NCBI GenBank assembly: GCA_021740905.1
Contig: JAIOYV010000027.1
Coordinates: 1 to 64,000 of the forward strand
Length of the DNA stretch: 64,000 bases
From: Bacteroidales bacterium
GTDB taxonomy: Bacteria > Bacteroidota > Bacteroidia > Bacteroidales > M50B96
Direction: 5' to 3'
Part shown: positions 1 to 9,109 of the stretch, piece by piece
Numbering within the stretch: position 1 is the stretch's first letter
Layout of the letters: each line of letters opens with the position of its first letter
The notes under the pieces: model-generated
Seen by the model: only the letters and a program-made list of their open reading frames with translations
Told to the model about the DNA's origin: nothing
Database searches by the model: none
Position numbers and translations under genes: made by a program

Positions 1-34
1 GGTTAACGCTCTGTGTTGCAATATTTAAAGTCAT
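1..34 (-). CDS. Possible 5' end of a gene running off the left edge
   Basis: On the minus strand an ATG at position 34 opens a frame of 11 codons (MTLNIATQSVN) that continues past the window edge. The roughly 195 bases before it, up to the ispH stop, hold no other gene and could carry its promoter. Too little is visible to name a product, and it could be a chance frame. Confidence 0.25.
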   Translation of the reverse strand, partial: MTLNIATQSVN

Positions 35-229
35 TGTGATGAAGGCAAAAGAATGAGGTGTAAAGGGATGTATTTTGAGGATAAAAAATTCCGTAAAATT
101 GTGAACGTTCAATTTTTGTTGATGAAAATGTTTTGAAAAATCGAAGAAAGCGATAAATTTGATTTCTAAAACAGAAATAATTTCAATCCCTAATCAAAGA
201 ATTTGTTTTGGTCGGGAATAAAAGACAAA

Positions 230-1087
230 TTACCCTATCTGTTGAATTTGCTTAGCTACTCTCTCGAGCAACCAGATGGGGGTTGATGTAGCACCACAAA
301 CACCAACTTGCTCGCTATTGGAAATCCAGGCAGGATTTAATTCTTCGGCACTTGAAATATAATAGGAATGTTTATTTGCCGCCAGACAGATACCAAAAAG
401 CATTTTTCCATTGGAGCTTTTCTTGCCACCAACAAAAATCAACACATCCTTTTTCTTTGCAAATTCAATAAGTTTCGATTCCCTGCCCGACACAGCACCA
501 CAGATAGATTGGGTTACTTTTATTCCCTTTTGGTTGATATTTCTGAGATGTAATTCATCGGCAAGTCCCTTGAATTTTCTAGTATCCATGGTGGTTTGGG
601 CATACAGTGAGATGGATTTTGAAAAGTCGATCACAGTTAAGTCCGAAATATTTTCCACCACAATAGCTTTGTTTTCGGTCTGTCCAACAAGACTTATTAC
701 TTCGGGATGGGTCGATTTTCCGAATATTACTACCTGTTTGTCGCTTGTAGGTTCCTGATACGATTTCTTTATTTTTTTCTGAAGATTTAGCACAATGGGG
801 CAGGTCGCATCGATAAGCTCAATATTGTTCTCTCTGGCATACTGGTAGGTTGAAGGAGGTTCGCCATGAGCCCGTAAAAGGACTTTGCAGTTTTTTAAAT
901 TCCTGAATTGCTGACTGTCGATGGTGATAAGCCCAAGGGCTTCGAGCCGGGCAATTTCCTGTCCATTGTGTACGATGTCGCCCAGGCAGTATAGTTTTTC
1001 GCCCGATCGGAGAATATCTTCAGCTTTGTCGACCGCATTCCTGACCCCAAAACAAAAACCTGAACTGCCTTCTATTTCAACTTTCAT
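230..1087 (-). CDS. ispH: 4-hydroxy-3-methylbut-2-enyl diphosphate reductase (IspH/LytB)
   Basis: Last enzyme of the non-mevalonate isoprenoid pathway, reducing HMBPP to IPP and DMAPP with a cytoplasmic iron-sulfur cluster. The three cluster cysteines are recognisable in GFCFGV near the N-terminus, DATCP in the middle and SICGAVSGR near the C-terminus, and the length (286 residues) is normal. The frame is open further upstream, but the conserved N-terminus begins at MKVEIE, so I start at 1087; an ATG at 1111 adding eight residues is possible. It is last in the rsmA-mgtE-cmk-ispH run, 150 bases after cmk. That gap holds an AT-rich word repeat (1152-1181). Confidence 0.93.
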   Translation of the reverse strand: MKVEIEGSSGFCFGVRNAVDKAEDILRSGEKLYCLGDIVHNGQEIARLEALGLITIDSQQFRNLKNCKVLLRAHGEPPSTYQYARENNIELIDATCPIVLNLQKKIKKSYQEPTSDKQVVIFGKSTHPEVISLVGQTENKAIVVENISDLTVIDFSKSISLYAQTTMDTRKFKGLADELHLRNINQKGIKVTQSICGAVSGRESKLIEFAKKKDVLIFVGGKKSSNGKMLFGICLAANKHSYYISSAEELNPAWISNSEQVGVCGATSTPIWLLERVAKQIQQIG

Positions 1088-1237
1088 TTTTTTCGAATCT
1101 GTTTTTTTCATTGTTATGATAACAACCGACGGCTTCCAGGCTTCTGGGCTTGAAATTAGAAATTGGAAATTTGGAGTTTCCTGAAACCCAACCTGGATGT
1201 GGAGCCAGCGTCTTTGTGACATTAAGTTACAAAGACA

Positions 1238-1948
1238 CTATGTAAAACTGTACCCAAATTTTTCAGACAATATTTTCAACACCCATTCCAATTGTTCTTG
1301 CCTGTTCATTTTTGAATTGTCGAGCACTATAGCATCGGTTGCTTTGCGTAAGGGGCTTTCTTCGCGGTTTTGGTCAATCATGTCGCGTTTCTGAATATTT
1401 GTGCTGACATCTTTCAACAATACCTCTTTGCCCATGGCTTTGATTTCGTCGTATCGTCTTTTAGCTCTCACCTCTTCCGAGGCTGTCATAAAAATCTTCA
1501 ACTCAGCATTGGGGAATACAACCGTGCCAATATCGCGGCCATCCATCACGATTCGCTTATCGAGGCCCATTTTGCGTTGTTGGTCTACCATGCACTCCCT
1601 GACTATTTTCACTTTGCTGATAATACTTACATGGTCGGAAACTTCAATATCGCGGATTTCATCTTCCACATTATTATTATTCAAATAGGTTTCCTGTTTG
1701 TTCTTTTTGGCATTGTACCTGAAATCAATCGATACCTTGTTTAATAGGTTTAGTAATCGCTCTTCGTCAATCTGTACTCCTTCAATAAGGTCATGATTGA
1801 TGGCAAGGAGGGTAACAGCCCGGTACATAGCCCCGCTGTCGATGTATTTATAATTAAGCTTTTGTGCCACTTCTTTGGCCAGGGTGCTTTTACCACACGA
1901 CGAAAAACCATCAATGGCAATTATTATATCCCTATCGAATTTATTCAT
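1238..1948 (-). CDS. cmk: Cytidylate kinase
   Basis: Phosphorylates CMP and dCMP with ATP in pyrimidine nucleotide supply; cytoplasmic. The P-loop GFSSCGKST lies at residues 14-22, YIDSGAMYRAV follows in the CMP-binding region, and MDGRDIGTVVFP is the conserved central motif. The 236-residue length fits a short-form bacterial CMP kinase. It starts 12 bases after the mgtE stop, so it is almost certainly co-transcribed with it. The cmk-ispH neighbourhood is common in Bacteroidota. Confidence 0.95.
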   Translation of the reverse strand: MNKFDRDIIIAIDGFSSCGKSTLAKEVAQKLNYKYIDSGAMYRAVTLLAINHDLIEGVQIDEERLLNLLNKVSIDFRYNAKKNKQETYLNNNNVEDEIRDIEVSDHVSIISKVKIVRECMVDQQRKMGLDKRIVMDGRDIGTVVFPNAELKIFMTASEEVRAKRRYDEIKAMGKEVLLKDVSTNIQKRDMIDQNREESPLRKATDAIVLDNSKMNRQEQLEWVLKILSEKFGYSFT

Positions 1949-1960
1949 ACAAAAATCAAG

Positions 1961-3340
1961 TTAGATGTTTACTCCCTCAAAAAACATATACATGTACCTC
2001 CCAATCATGAGATAAAGCAAAAGACCAAGTATATCGTTCACGGTAGTAATAAAAGGTCCGGTTGCAAGGGCCGGGTCTACTTTAAAGCGGTTAAGGGTAA
2101 GTGGTATCAGGGTCCCAAACACCGATGCGAATATGATTACGGTAAAAAGCGAAATGCTTACCGTAATGGTAAGGGCTGTGGTGTCGCTCATAAAAATATT
2201 GTAGATCAGCAGGATCGATGAGCATATAAAGCCATTCATGAAACCAACGCTAAGCTCTTTGAGTAACTTCCGGGCTGTACTTTCGATACCCAGTGAATTA
2301 TTCGCCAAACTTTGTACTATAATGGAAGAAGATTGGATTCCCACATTACCACCCATTGCCGCAATAAGCGGGATAAAGAATGCCATTTCGGGGTAAATAG
2401 CCAGGTCGGACTCATATTGGCTTATTACTTGTGCTCCCAGGATCCCTCCCAATAAGCCGATCAACAACCATGGCAAACGGGCTTTTGTAAGCTGGAATAT
2501 TTTGTCTGACGATTCTACATCAGAAGTAATACCAGAAATAAGCTGGTAGTCCTTTTCGGCTTCCTCGCGCATTACATCCACCACATCGTCGATGGTGATC
2601 CGCCCTAACAAACGGCCAATATTATCGACTACCGGCAAGGTAACCAGGTTGTATTTCTCCATTATCACCGCAACTTCTTCGGCGGGTGTTTCCGTACGGA
2701 CCGAAATCACATCCGATTTCGAAAGGGTTTTTACCACTTGTTTGTCATCACTCAAAATAAGGTCTTTCAACGAAATAAACCCAATCAGGTAGTTGTCCTT
2801 ATTGACCACATACACGTAGTACAATTCGTCGATATCCTCAGCCTGCCTACGGATTTCCTGCACCGATTTGCTTACATCCCAGTCTTCATGAACAGCTACA
2901 TATTCTTTGCCCATTAATCCGCCGGCAGTGTCCTCATCGTAATTCAGGAGGTCCGCAATATCGCCGACATGCTCAATATCTTCGATGTGGGAAAGGATTT
3001 CTTCCTGTTTCTCTTCCGGTAGATCACCAATAATATCAGCAGCATCGTCGGAGTCCATTTCATTGATGTACTCCTTGGCGATTATTTCAGATGGTGTTGC
3101 TAACAAAAAACGTTCACGTACATCCTCTTCCAATTCGATAAGCACATCGGCTGATTTTTCGCCATCAAGAAGCATGTATAGGAATTTTGCTTCATCAGTG
3201 TTCAGCTCGTCAAATATTTCAGCAATATCGGCAGGGTGAAGTTCACTGATGAGGGCCATTGAACCTTGTTCATCCTTGGCCTCGATCAAATCTTCGATTT
3301 GATTAATAAATTCCCTGGTCAGTTTAAAATTCTTCTCCAT
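1961..3340 (-). CDS. mgtE: Magnesium transporter MgtE
   Basis: Inner-membrane Mg2+ channel gated by cytoplasmic Mg2+ binding. An acidic helical N domain (about residues 1-135, with HPADIAEIFDEL-type repeats) is followed by two CBS domains (about 135-260) and a C-terminal membrane domain of about five helices (290-459). The last part contains the pore-type segments AAMGGNVGIQSS and GPFITTVNDILG. Length 459 is typical. It lies between rsmA (52-base gap) and cmk (12-base gap) on the same strand. Confidence 0.94.
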   Translation of the reverse strand: MEKNFKLTREFINQIEDLIEAKDEQGSMALISELHPADIAEIFDELNTDEAKFLYMLLDGEKSADVLIELEEDVRERFLLATPSEIIAKEYINEMDSDDAADIIGDLPEEKQEEILSHIEDIEHVGDIADLLNYDEDTAGGLMGKEYVAVHEDWDVSKSVQEIRRQAEDIDELYYVYVVNKDNYLIGFISLKDLILSDDKQVVKTLSKSDVISVRTETPAEEVAVIMEKYNLVTLPVVDNIGRLLGRITIDDVVDVMREEAEKDYQLISGITSDVESSDKIFQLTKARLPWLLIGLLGGILGAQVISQYESDLAIYPEMAFFIPLIAAMGGNVGIQSSSIIVQSLANNSLGIESTARKLLKELSVGFMNGFICSSILLIYNIFMSDTTALTITVSISLFTVIIFASVFGTLIPLTLNRFKVDPALATGPFITTVNDILGLLLYLMIGRYMYMFFEGVNI

Positions 3341-3392
3341 TGCTGTTTATTTGTTAATGTTTTGGCTAAAGACCCAAGGCATTGCACGATGC

Positions 3393-4181
3393 CTAATTTT
3401 CGATATGCTTGCTTTTAAGTTCCTCTATCATGCAAGTTAAGGATTCAAAATCGCTAACACTAAGCTGTTCGGGGCGTTTACCAAAAACCTCCTGATGAAC
3501 GGGCAAATTTACTAAAATACTTTTTAAAGAATTGCGCAGTGTTTTTCTGCGTTGGCCAAAAGCTTGTTTTACTACCGTGAAGAAAAATCGTTCGTTGCAG
3601 GCCAACTCCTGTTTCTGATTTCGAGTGAGTTTTAATACTGCCGATTTGACTTTAGGGGGAGGGGTGAAAACCGTTTCGCTTACCGTAAAGCAGTATTCAA
3701 TTTGGTAGAATGTCTGGAGTAACACACTCATTATGCCGTAGGTTTTGTTTCCATGAATGGAGGCAATGCGCTCGGCTACCTCTTTCTGGAACATCCCTAC
3801 AACCTCAGGGACCAGATTCCTGTTGTCGAGGACTTTAAAAAGGATTTGAGTGGAAATATTATAAGGGAAGTTCCCGATTATTGCAAATGGCCCCGTGAAA
3901 ATTGTAGTAAGGTCGATCTTCAGGAAATTGCCTATGATAAGATTTTCATTTTTTAATTGAGGGAAAGTGGCAAGAAGGTATTCTACCGATTCGGTGTCTA
4001 TTTCGATTTGCTTGAAATTCAAACCTTCTTTTTGAAGGAGAAATTGTGTTAGTACACCTGTGCCTGGCCCAATTTCCAATACATTCGGATTCTCCGTTTC
4101 CGACAGCAGTTCAACTATTTTTTGTGCAATGTTTTTGTCGTTGAGGAAATGCTGCCCCAATGATTTTTTGGCCCTTACCAT
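3393..4181 (-). CDS. rsmA: 16S rRNA (adenine1518/1519-N6)-dimethyltransferase KsgA/RsmA
   Basis: Dimethylates two adjacent adenosines in the 3' hairpin of 16S rRNA during small-subunit maturation. LGQHFLND at the N-terminus, the SAM-binding motif [11 protein letters not shown] and the catalytic NFPYNIS motif are all present in 262 residues. It opens the operon that continues to ispH. A near-consensus -7 box (TATTTTCG on the minus strand, 4201-4208) lies about 20 bases upstream of the start. Confidence 0.95.
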   Translation of the reverse strand: MVRAKKSLGQHFLNDKNIAQKIVELLSETENPNVLEIGPGTGVLTQFLLQKEGLNFKQIEIDTESVEYLLATFPQLKNENLIIGNFLKIDLTTIFTGPFAIIGNFPYNISTQILFKVLDNRNLVPEVVGMFQKEVAERIASIHGNKTYGIMSVLLQTFYQIEYCFTVSETVFTPPPKVKSAVLKLTRNQKQELACNERFFFTVVKQAFGQRRKTLRNSLKSILVNLPVHQEVFGKRPEQLSVSDFESLTCMIEELKSKHIEN

Positions 4182-4240
4182 ATAATACTTATTTAGATGG
4201 CGAAAATAGGTACAATCCTACGGAAAAGAAAATGGAGTAT

Positions 4241-4316
4241 CGGAGTGTTGGAGTATTGGATATGCATTTGCAAAGTACCATACAATACTCCAACACTCCA
4301 ATACTCCAACACTCCG
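4241..4316. repeat. Perfect 20-bp inverted repeat built of ACTCCAA words
   Basis: The arms at 4241-4260 and 4297-4316 are exact reverse complements (CGGAGTGTTGGAGTATTGGA and its complement) and are separated by 36 bases. The second arm extends a tandem of ACTCCAACACTCCAAT words. Similar wording (GGAGTATTGGAGGCAGATATGC) appears after murF at 27528-27549, so this is a dispersed intergenic family. It sits between the AP2-domain gene and rsmA. Confidence 0.8.
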
Positions 4317-4373
4317 ATGCCACTAAGTTGCTGAGGACAAATCGGAATAGTAAATATCTAATTTCAACCTAAA

Positions 4374-4913
4374 TTATAAGGACTTGATTTTGTTTAGGCT
4401 TTTGGTAACACCAAATAACTCAACCGATTTTTTATTGTAGGCCATGGCGGCTTCTTCGGGCGTATCGAAGGTCCCCAAATTGATACCCTTTCGGTGCAGG
4501 TAGATAATGGCCATATACTTTTTGCCACTTTTTACCACTCCCCGATAGCCTGTGCGGTTCTCGGTTTTTTTGGTGTTTCTTACCACATTCGACAGGGTGG
4601 ACCATTCAAGGTTTCTTACCCTGTAGTCCAGTTTGTTCCCGTTTATAAACCGTACCCAAAACCTTTTCTCGGTGTCGGGCTTTACAAGGAACCGTTCTGC
4701 AATGAGTTTTTGCAGATAAATGGTTTCGACTTTGTAGCTGTTGTCGCGCTGCCGCCAATGCTTTTGAAAAAACACATACCCATTCGAGTGAAGCCTGAGA
4801 TTTTTAAGGAATTCAATCTCAATAAGGTACGTGTTGTTGCAGAGATAATCGTATGTTTTGTCATCGACTACCGCTGTCTTTTTTGAGTTCTTTAGTGTTA
4901 ATTTGTAAAGCAT
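4374..4913 (-). CDS. HNH-derived protein with C-terminal AP2 domain, HNH apparently inactive
   Basis: 179 residues. Residues 121-172 form an AP2/ERF-type DNA-binding domain (TGYRGVVKSGKKYMA, then LGTFDTPEEAAMAYN). Residues 64-112 follow the pattern of HNH homing endonucleases (LQKLIAERFL ... INGNKLDYRVRNLEWST). In active relatives the segment reads like VNHIDGNK; here it is VRFINGNK, so the metal-site His is Phe and the following Asp is Asn. It is therefore more likely a DNA-binding relic or repurposed binder than a nuclease. It stands alone, with no phage genes nearby. Family assignment is by motif reading. Confidence 0.72.
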   Translation of the reverse strand: MLYKLTLKNSKKTAVVDDKTYDYLCNNTYLIEIEFLKNLRLHSNGYVFFQKHWRQRDNSYKVETIYLQKLIAERFLVKPDTEKRFWVRFINGNKLDYRVRNLEWSTLSNVVRNTKKTENRTGYRGVVKSGKKYMAIIYLHRKGINLGTFDTPEEAAMAYNKKSVELFGVTKSLNKIKSL

Positions 4914-5372
4914 GTCTGTGTTGTCTGATTAAACTTTTCCCTCGTTTCATAGTTCAAAATCCAATCGATATTCAGAATCCCGTTAAGCAAGGCCGAACCC
5001 CATATTCAAACCTATTGCCAGGCAAACTAAATTTTGCTCATACTTTTTACTTTGCTTTTGATATTGTTTTGACCCTCTTTTACGACGATCGAAAAAAATA
5101 GTTCTGTATTTTGTTAGGTTTTTTTGCAAAAAAGTATAAAGGTCATATAATGAGTAGTATATGACCGCTTTTTGAGTGGTGAATTTGAGCGTATCCTGCA
5201 TAATGTTCAGGTGTAGACTAATAATCGTTGTTAAGAAAACGTCAAATCCAGAGGTTCACTATGTTTTAAACATTGTTAATTGGGAGCATAGCCAAGTCCG
5301 CTTTCCATTTGATGTTCAATTTTTAATATTGAATAAAAATAGCTAATTTTAGAAGCATTAAAATCTGAAATA
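4914..5372. other. Intergenic region with a 9-bp hairpin
   Basis: No convincing gene. The stem GGTCATATA (5141-5149) pairs perfectly with TATATGACC (5158-5166) over an 8-base loop, is followed by GCTTTTT on the plus strand and preceded by an A-rich run, so it could terminate transcription in either direction. A possible 72-codon frame (4983-5201, minus) has no recognisable features and I do not call it. Confidence 0.5.
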
Positions 5373-7007
5373 ATGAAAATATCTACATTGTTCCTTTCTG
5401 TTTTTTTCCTTCTCTCGATAAGCCTATCGGCACAAGTGCCCCAAATAAAATGGTGGTACGATGTGCACGATTCATCGTTCGGGAATTCGGCGATGGCCGA
5501 TATAGATTTCGATGGCAAGCTCGAAATTGTGTTTAGTTGTTACCGTTCCGACAGCACTATTTATGCTATTAATGCCGAAGATGGCAGTCTCCTTTGGAAA
5601 TACAATACGGGCGGATGCAACGATGTGGCACCTATTATCTACGATGTTGATATGGACGATACGCTGGAAGTGATCCTTCCCTCGTCGTGTGTGCCCAAAA
5701 CCTTTTGCTTCGATGGCCCCACCGGCCAAGTGGAATGGGTAACAACATTACATGGCAGTGACTCCCCGCCTTCGATTGCTGACATCGACTTTGATGGGAA
5801 ACCTGAGATCCTGCATGGGAACTTCTCGGGGTGGGTAACATGCCTTAATGGAGAAGATGGTAGCATTGCCTGGGATATTCAGGTCGATCAGAATTGCTGG
5901 ATACAAACCGCGCCCGCTATCCTCGACATCGATAACGACAATCAACTGGAATTTATAGTTGCCAACTGGAGTTTCGGGACCAACCACAAAATCTTTTGCT
6001 ACCATGCACATAACCATGCTTTAATGTGGACATCCGATTTACCAGATGATGTTATGTACCATGGAGCCGCTTTTGCCGATATCGACGGGGATGGTTTTAT
6101 GGAATTGGCCATTGGCACTTACGACGGTACACTCCTGGTTCTTAATGCCGAAGATGGCAGCCTGAAATGGGATTATGCAGTTTCAAACCCCCTGTATGCC
6201 GGGGGTGCTGTTTCCATTGCCGACTTAAACAATGACCAGCACTATGAAATTGTTTATTTTGATTACTACCACCTGGAAGTATTGGATTCTCAGGGGAGCT
6301 TGTTTTGGGAGTATACTATTCCATCGTATGGCCAATCGTTTCGGGGAGCGGCCATATCGGATGTGAACAATGACGATACCCTCGATGTGGTTTTTGGAAC
6401 CAGTAAAGGTGATGTGATTGCATTAAGTGGAAGCTCGGGCGATGAACTCTGGCTGATCGATTTGGCCGCCCACCACGACAGTGCCGAATTTGACATCGAC
6501 CACGCCCCACTGATTGGTGATTTCGACCAGGATGGTTACATGGATGTTTTTATTGTAGGAGGAAGGACAATTTATCCCGACACCCTGGAAACGAATTATG
6601 GCCGGGCTTATGCCATTTCTACCGAAAGCCCCGGTGGCCCAAACTGGCCCATGTTCAGGCACGACATCCGGCGAAGTGGCACAGTTCCTATTGTGGATAC
6701 CAGCACTATTAGTATAAGCTCGCAGAAAGCTCAGGATTATTTTCTCGAAGTGTATCCCAATCCGGCCAGCCATTGGTTCAATATCGAATTCAAGCTTAAA
6801 AAGAATACATATATCAAGATTCAGCTATCTGATGTGTCGGGCAAGATCATCCAAATCCTAAGTGAGGGGGTTGAATTGGCCGGGAGCCATTATCAAAAAA
6901 TCAATTTCGGGATTGATAAAGAATTGAATTTTCCACCCGGAATTTATTTTCTGACTTTTCTGACTGATAGGGAATCGATTTCAAAAAAAATAATTGTTTT
7001 AGAATAG
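5373..7007 (+). CDS. T9SS-secreted protein with FG-GAP-like propeller repeats
   Basis: A signal peptide (residues 1-20, ending SLSAQ) is followed by at least eight calcium-binding-like repeats of the type ADIDFDGKLEIV, interleaved with PQQ-like strands (NAEDGSLLWKYN, NGEDGSIAWDI, NAEDGSLKWDYA), which together suggest a seven- or eight-bladed beta-propeller. The last 80 residues are a type A T9SS sorting domain (LEVYPNPASHWFNIEF ... GIYFLTF ... KKIIVLE). The protein should be exported through the outer membrane and anchored or released after cleavage by a PorU-type sortase such as the one encoded at 19.5-23.3 kb. Its ligand is unknown. It is transcribed alone. Confidence 0.88.
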   Translation: MKISTLFLSVFFLLSISLSAQVPQIKWWYDVHDSSFGNSAMADIDFDGKLEIVFSCYRSDSTIYAINAEDGSLLWKYNTGGCNDVAPIIYDVDMDDTLEVILPSSCVPKTFCFDGPTGQVEWVTTLHGSDSPPSIADIDFDGKPEILHGNFSGWVTCLNGEDGSIAWDIQVDQNCWIQTAPAILDIDNDNQLEFIVANWSFGTNHKIFCYHAHNHALMWTSDLPDDVMYHGAAFADIDGDGFMELAIGTYDGTLLVLNAEDGSLKWDYAVSNPLYAGGAVSIADLNNDQHYEIVYFDYYHLEVLDSQGSLFWEYTIPSYGQSFRGAAISDVNNDDTLDVVFGTSKGDVIALSGSSGDELWLIDLAAHHDSAEFDIDHAPLIGDFDQDGYMDVFIVGGRTIYPDTLETNYGRAYAISTESPGGPNWPMFRHDIRRSGTVPIVDTSTISISSQKAQDYFLEVYPNPASHWFNIEFKLKKNTYIKIQLSDVSGKIIQILSEGVELAGSHYQKINFGIDKELNFPPGIYFLTFLTDRESISKKIIVLE

Positions 7008-7321
7008 GGTTAAAAAATATGACTATTCCCTGATTTGGAATATTTGAGCAATAGAATTTTGGCACCATGTATACATTCAAATTATGTTCAAAGAAAAAAT
7101 AGATTTCATTAATATGATAGGTTGCTACAGGTCACTGCCTTCCCTCGGGGGGAGAATAAGAGGGGGGAGTTCATGCTATTTATTCCACGCCCTAAGCCTC
7201 GCCAGTCCCGACCGCATCGGTATAGACTGGTGGAAATCCTCCAAATTTACTTTCTTTATTTCCTTTGAACAAATTCAATCTGAATATAAGTTATGTGCCT
7301 AATTCAATAAGATAATAAGCT
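7008..7321. other. Intergenic region with interrupted palindrome
   Basis: No gene seen. At 7202-7230 CCAGTC pairs with GACTGG, and an inner CCGA pairs with TCGG, giving a two-part hairpin. G-rich runs lie at 7148-7171. A 72-codon frame across the region looks random. Confidence 0.4.
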
Positions 7322-8398
7322 ATGAAACCATTGAACTTACTGATCCTTTTTGTTTTTCTTTTCTCAGCCTGTTCCCAGCCTGAAAACCCTTATCAGGAAG
7401 CCGAGGATTATATCCTGAAGTTAAAAAACGAAAGTGAAACAGTCGGGCTGTCGGTGAGTGTTTCCCGAAAAGGGGAATTGATCTACTCCAAAGCTTTTGG
7501 CTACGAAAGCCTTGAGCACGATGTCAAGGCTGATCCTGCAAAAACCCGCTACCGGGTGGCCAGTATCTCGAAAGCATTGACTTCCGCAGCACTCGGAATT
7601 CTAATGGAGCAGGGCAAAATTAATGTTGACCTGCCAGTTCAAGATTATGTACCTTATTTCCCGGTGAAAGAATTTCCCATCACTACCCGGCAAGTAGCCG
7701 GACACATTGCCGGGATCCGCCATTATAAGGATGAAGAATTTTTGATGGCAAAGCGCTTCAACTCGGTGAAGGAGGGCCTTGGAGTTTTTATGTACGACTC
7801 ATTGGTTTTCGAGCCAGGCACGCAATACATGTACAGCAGCTATGGCTTCAATCTGCTCAGTGCAATCATCGAGGGGGCATCGGGACTGGAATTCCTTCCC
7901 TACATGAAAGAGCATGTTTTTGCACCCCTCGGCATGACATTGACTGTGCCCGATTACCACGATTCGATCATTTCGCACCGCAGCGATTTTTATTCCATGG
8001 ACACGGGAAAGGTTGTCCATGCCCCGTATGTGGACAATAGCTACAAATGGGCGGGTGGAGGTTTCCTTTCAACCACCGAAGACCTAGTTAGGTTTGGCAA
8101 TGGCATGTTGTACAACAAGCTGTTTAGTGAGGATATCAAGAAACAACTCACCACCTCACAAAAAACCAACGATGGCAAACCCACCGGCTATGGCATGGGA
8201 TGGGCCGACAAAGTATCGCCTGCCGGGAAAAAATATTACGGCCACCGGGGTGGGGCAATTGGCGGTTGCGGCAACCTGATAGTTTACCCCACCGAAGAAC
8301 TTGTGCTGGCCTTTTATACCAATGACACCGAAGCCAAAGTTGGCGATGAAATACACCAGTTGGCTGAACTGTTTTTAAAGGTTTTACAGAAGGAGTGA
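7322..8398 (+). CDS. Serine hydrolase of the beta-lactamase/PBP-like family, lipoprotein
   Basis: Class C beta-lactamase-like (Pfam Beta-lactamase) fold, 358 residues, with lipobox FLFSACSQ. The nucleophile motif SxxK is SISK (RVASISKALTS), the second motif is the YSS of MYSSYGFNLLS, and HRGG near the C-terminus takes the KTG position. The order and spacing resemble LACTB-like and esterase/peptidase members, which act on peptides or esters far more often than on antibiotics, so resistance should not be inferred. It probably sits in the outer membrane facing the periplasm. A different family member is encoded at 53551-55107. Confidence 0.85.
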   Translation: MKPLNLLILFVFLFSACSQPENPYQEAEDYILKLKNESETVGLSVSVSRKGELIYSKAFGYESLEHDVKADPAKTRYRVASISKALTSAALGILMEQGKINVDLPVQDYVPYFPVKEFPITTRQVAGHIAGIRHYKDEEFLMAKRFNSVKEGLGVFMYDSLVFEPGTQYMYSSYGFNLLSAIIEGASGLEFLPYMKEHVFAPLGMTLTVPDYHDSIISHRSDFYSMDTGKVVHAPYVDNSYKWAGGGFLSTTEDLVRFGNGMLYNKLFSEDIKKQLTTSQKTNDGKPTGYGMGWADKVSPAGKKYYGHRGGAIGGCGNLIVYPTEELVLAFYTNDTEAKVGDEIHQLAELFLKVLQKE

Positions 8399-8516
8399 GA
8401 AATTTGCTCAATATATGGAAATCACATTTCTTAGAGTGAGAATACAGAGCGCAGCTAAAGCTGCAAATGAAAATTAGAACGCGGATGACGTGGATTTTAT
8501 AGATTTTTTAAACCTG

Positions 8517-9011
8517 CTAAATGCGCAGATCTTCAAGCCTTTTAAATACAATATATGCATGTATGGAATGGACAATCACAAACAAGGCCACCGCTGAGAA
8601 ATAGACTGCCGAAAAATAGGAGATTTTTACAAACTGTGTTTGTCCAAACAATCCAATGCCAACAAACCAAAGCAGGGTAGTATAGGCCGGAGCCATAAAA
8701 CCTGCCATGCTTTTACTCCATCTACTTTCCCTAAAATAAATCTGTATTATCCACGATGCAAAGTAGATGCTAATGCCCAAAAGATAAATCCATAGCCCGA
8801 CTCTTTGCTGTTCTGTTTCTAAAGAAAGCGACATGAACAAGGGCAGCGCAAAAACAAAAATACGCAAACCATTCTCTGTCCAGCCAATTATCGGTGGTAT
8901 GTTTTTCCAAAAAATCTCTCTGGAAAAGGCTTGTGGTAGTCGCTTGATGAAAATGATGTTCCATAGAAAAATTGGAATGAGGAGAAGAAAACCGTTTAGG
9001 TAGGAGGTCAT
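8517..9011 (-). CDS. Small integral membrane protein, function unknown
   Basis: 164 residues with about five hydrophobic helices (LNGFLLLIPIFLWNIIFI, LRIFVFALPLFMSL, WIYLLGISIYFASWII, TTLLWFVGIGLFG, YFSAVALFVIVHSI). I recognise no family. A truncated second copy of its first third lies at 9672-9872, within a DNA duplication. Relative to that copy, this gene has a 4-base insertion just after the upstream ATG, which kills the longer N-terminus (MKDTNQQT then stop) and leaves the ATG at 9011 as start. Confidence 0.7.
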   Translation of the reverse strand: MTSYLNGFLLLIPIFLWNIIFIKRLPQAFSREIFWKNIPPIIGWTENGLRIFVFALPLFMSLSLETEQQRVGLWIYLLGISIYFASWIIQIYFRESRWSKSMAGFMAPAYTTLLWFVGIGLFGQTQFVKISYFSAVYFSAVALFVIVHSIHAYIVFKRLEDLRI

Positions 9012-9109
9012 GTTTGTTGGTTTGTATCTTTCATAGTTAACGTGTTGTAGATGGTCAGTTGCGTTGTTTTTCGCTATTGGCTATTCCATCATGTTGATGC
9101 GTTTTTCTA
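8841..9109. repeat. Direct duplication, copy A
   Basis: About 270 bases covering the 5' third of the membrane-protein gene and its upstream region, repeated in the same orientation at 9684-9950. Long stretches are nearly identical; differences include the GTAG insertion at the start codon and scattered substitutions. The duplication brackets the HigA antitoxin gene. Confidence 0.85.

Noticed and set aside
4983-5201. 72-codon minus-strand frame
   Set aside because: No recognisable domain or signal, and it overlaps the hairpin region; looks like chance reading.
7084-7302. 72-codon plus-strand frame between two genes
   Set aside because: Spans G-rich and palindromic non-coding sequence and resembles no protein.
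7322-8398. Antibiotic resistance by the beta-lactamase-family proteins (here and at 53551)
   Set aside because: Motifs fit the wider serine hydrolase family; nothing points to lactam antibiotics as substrate.
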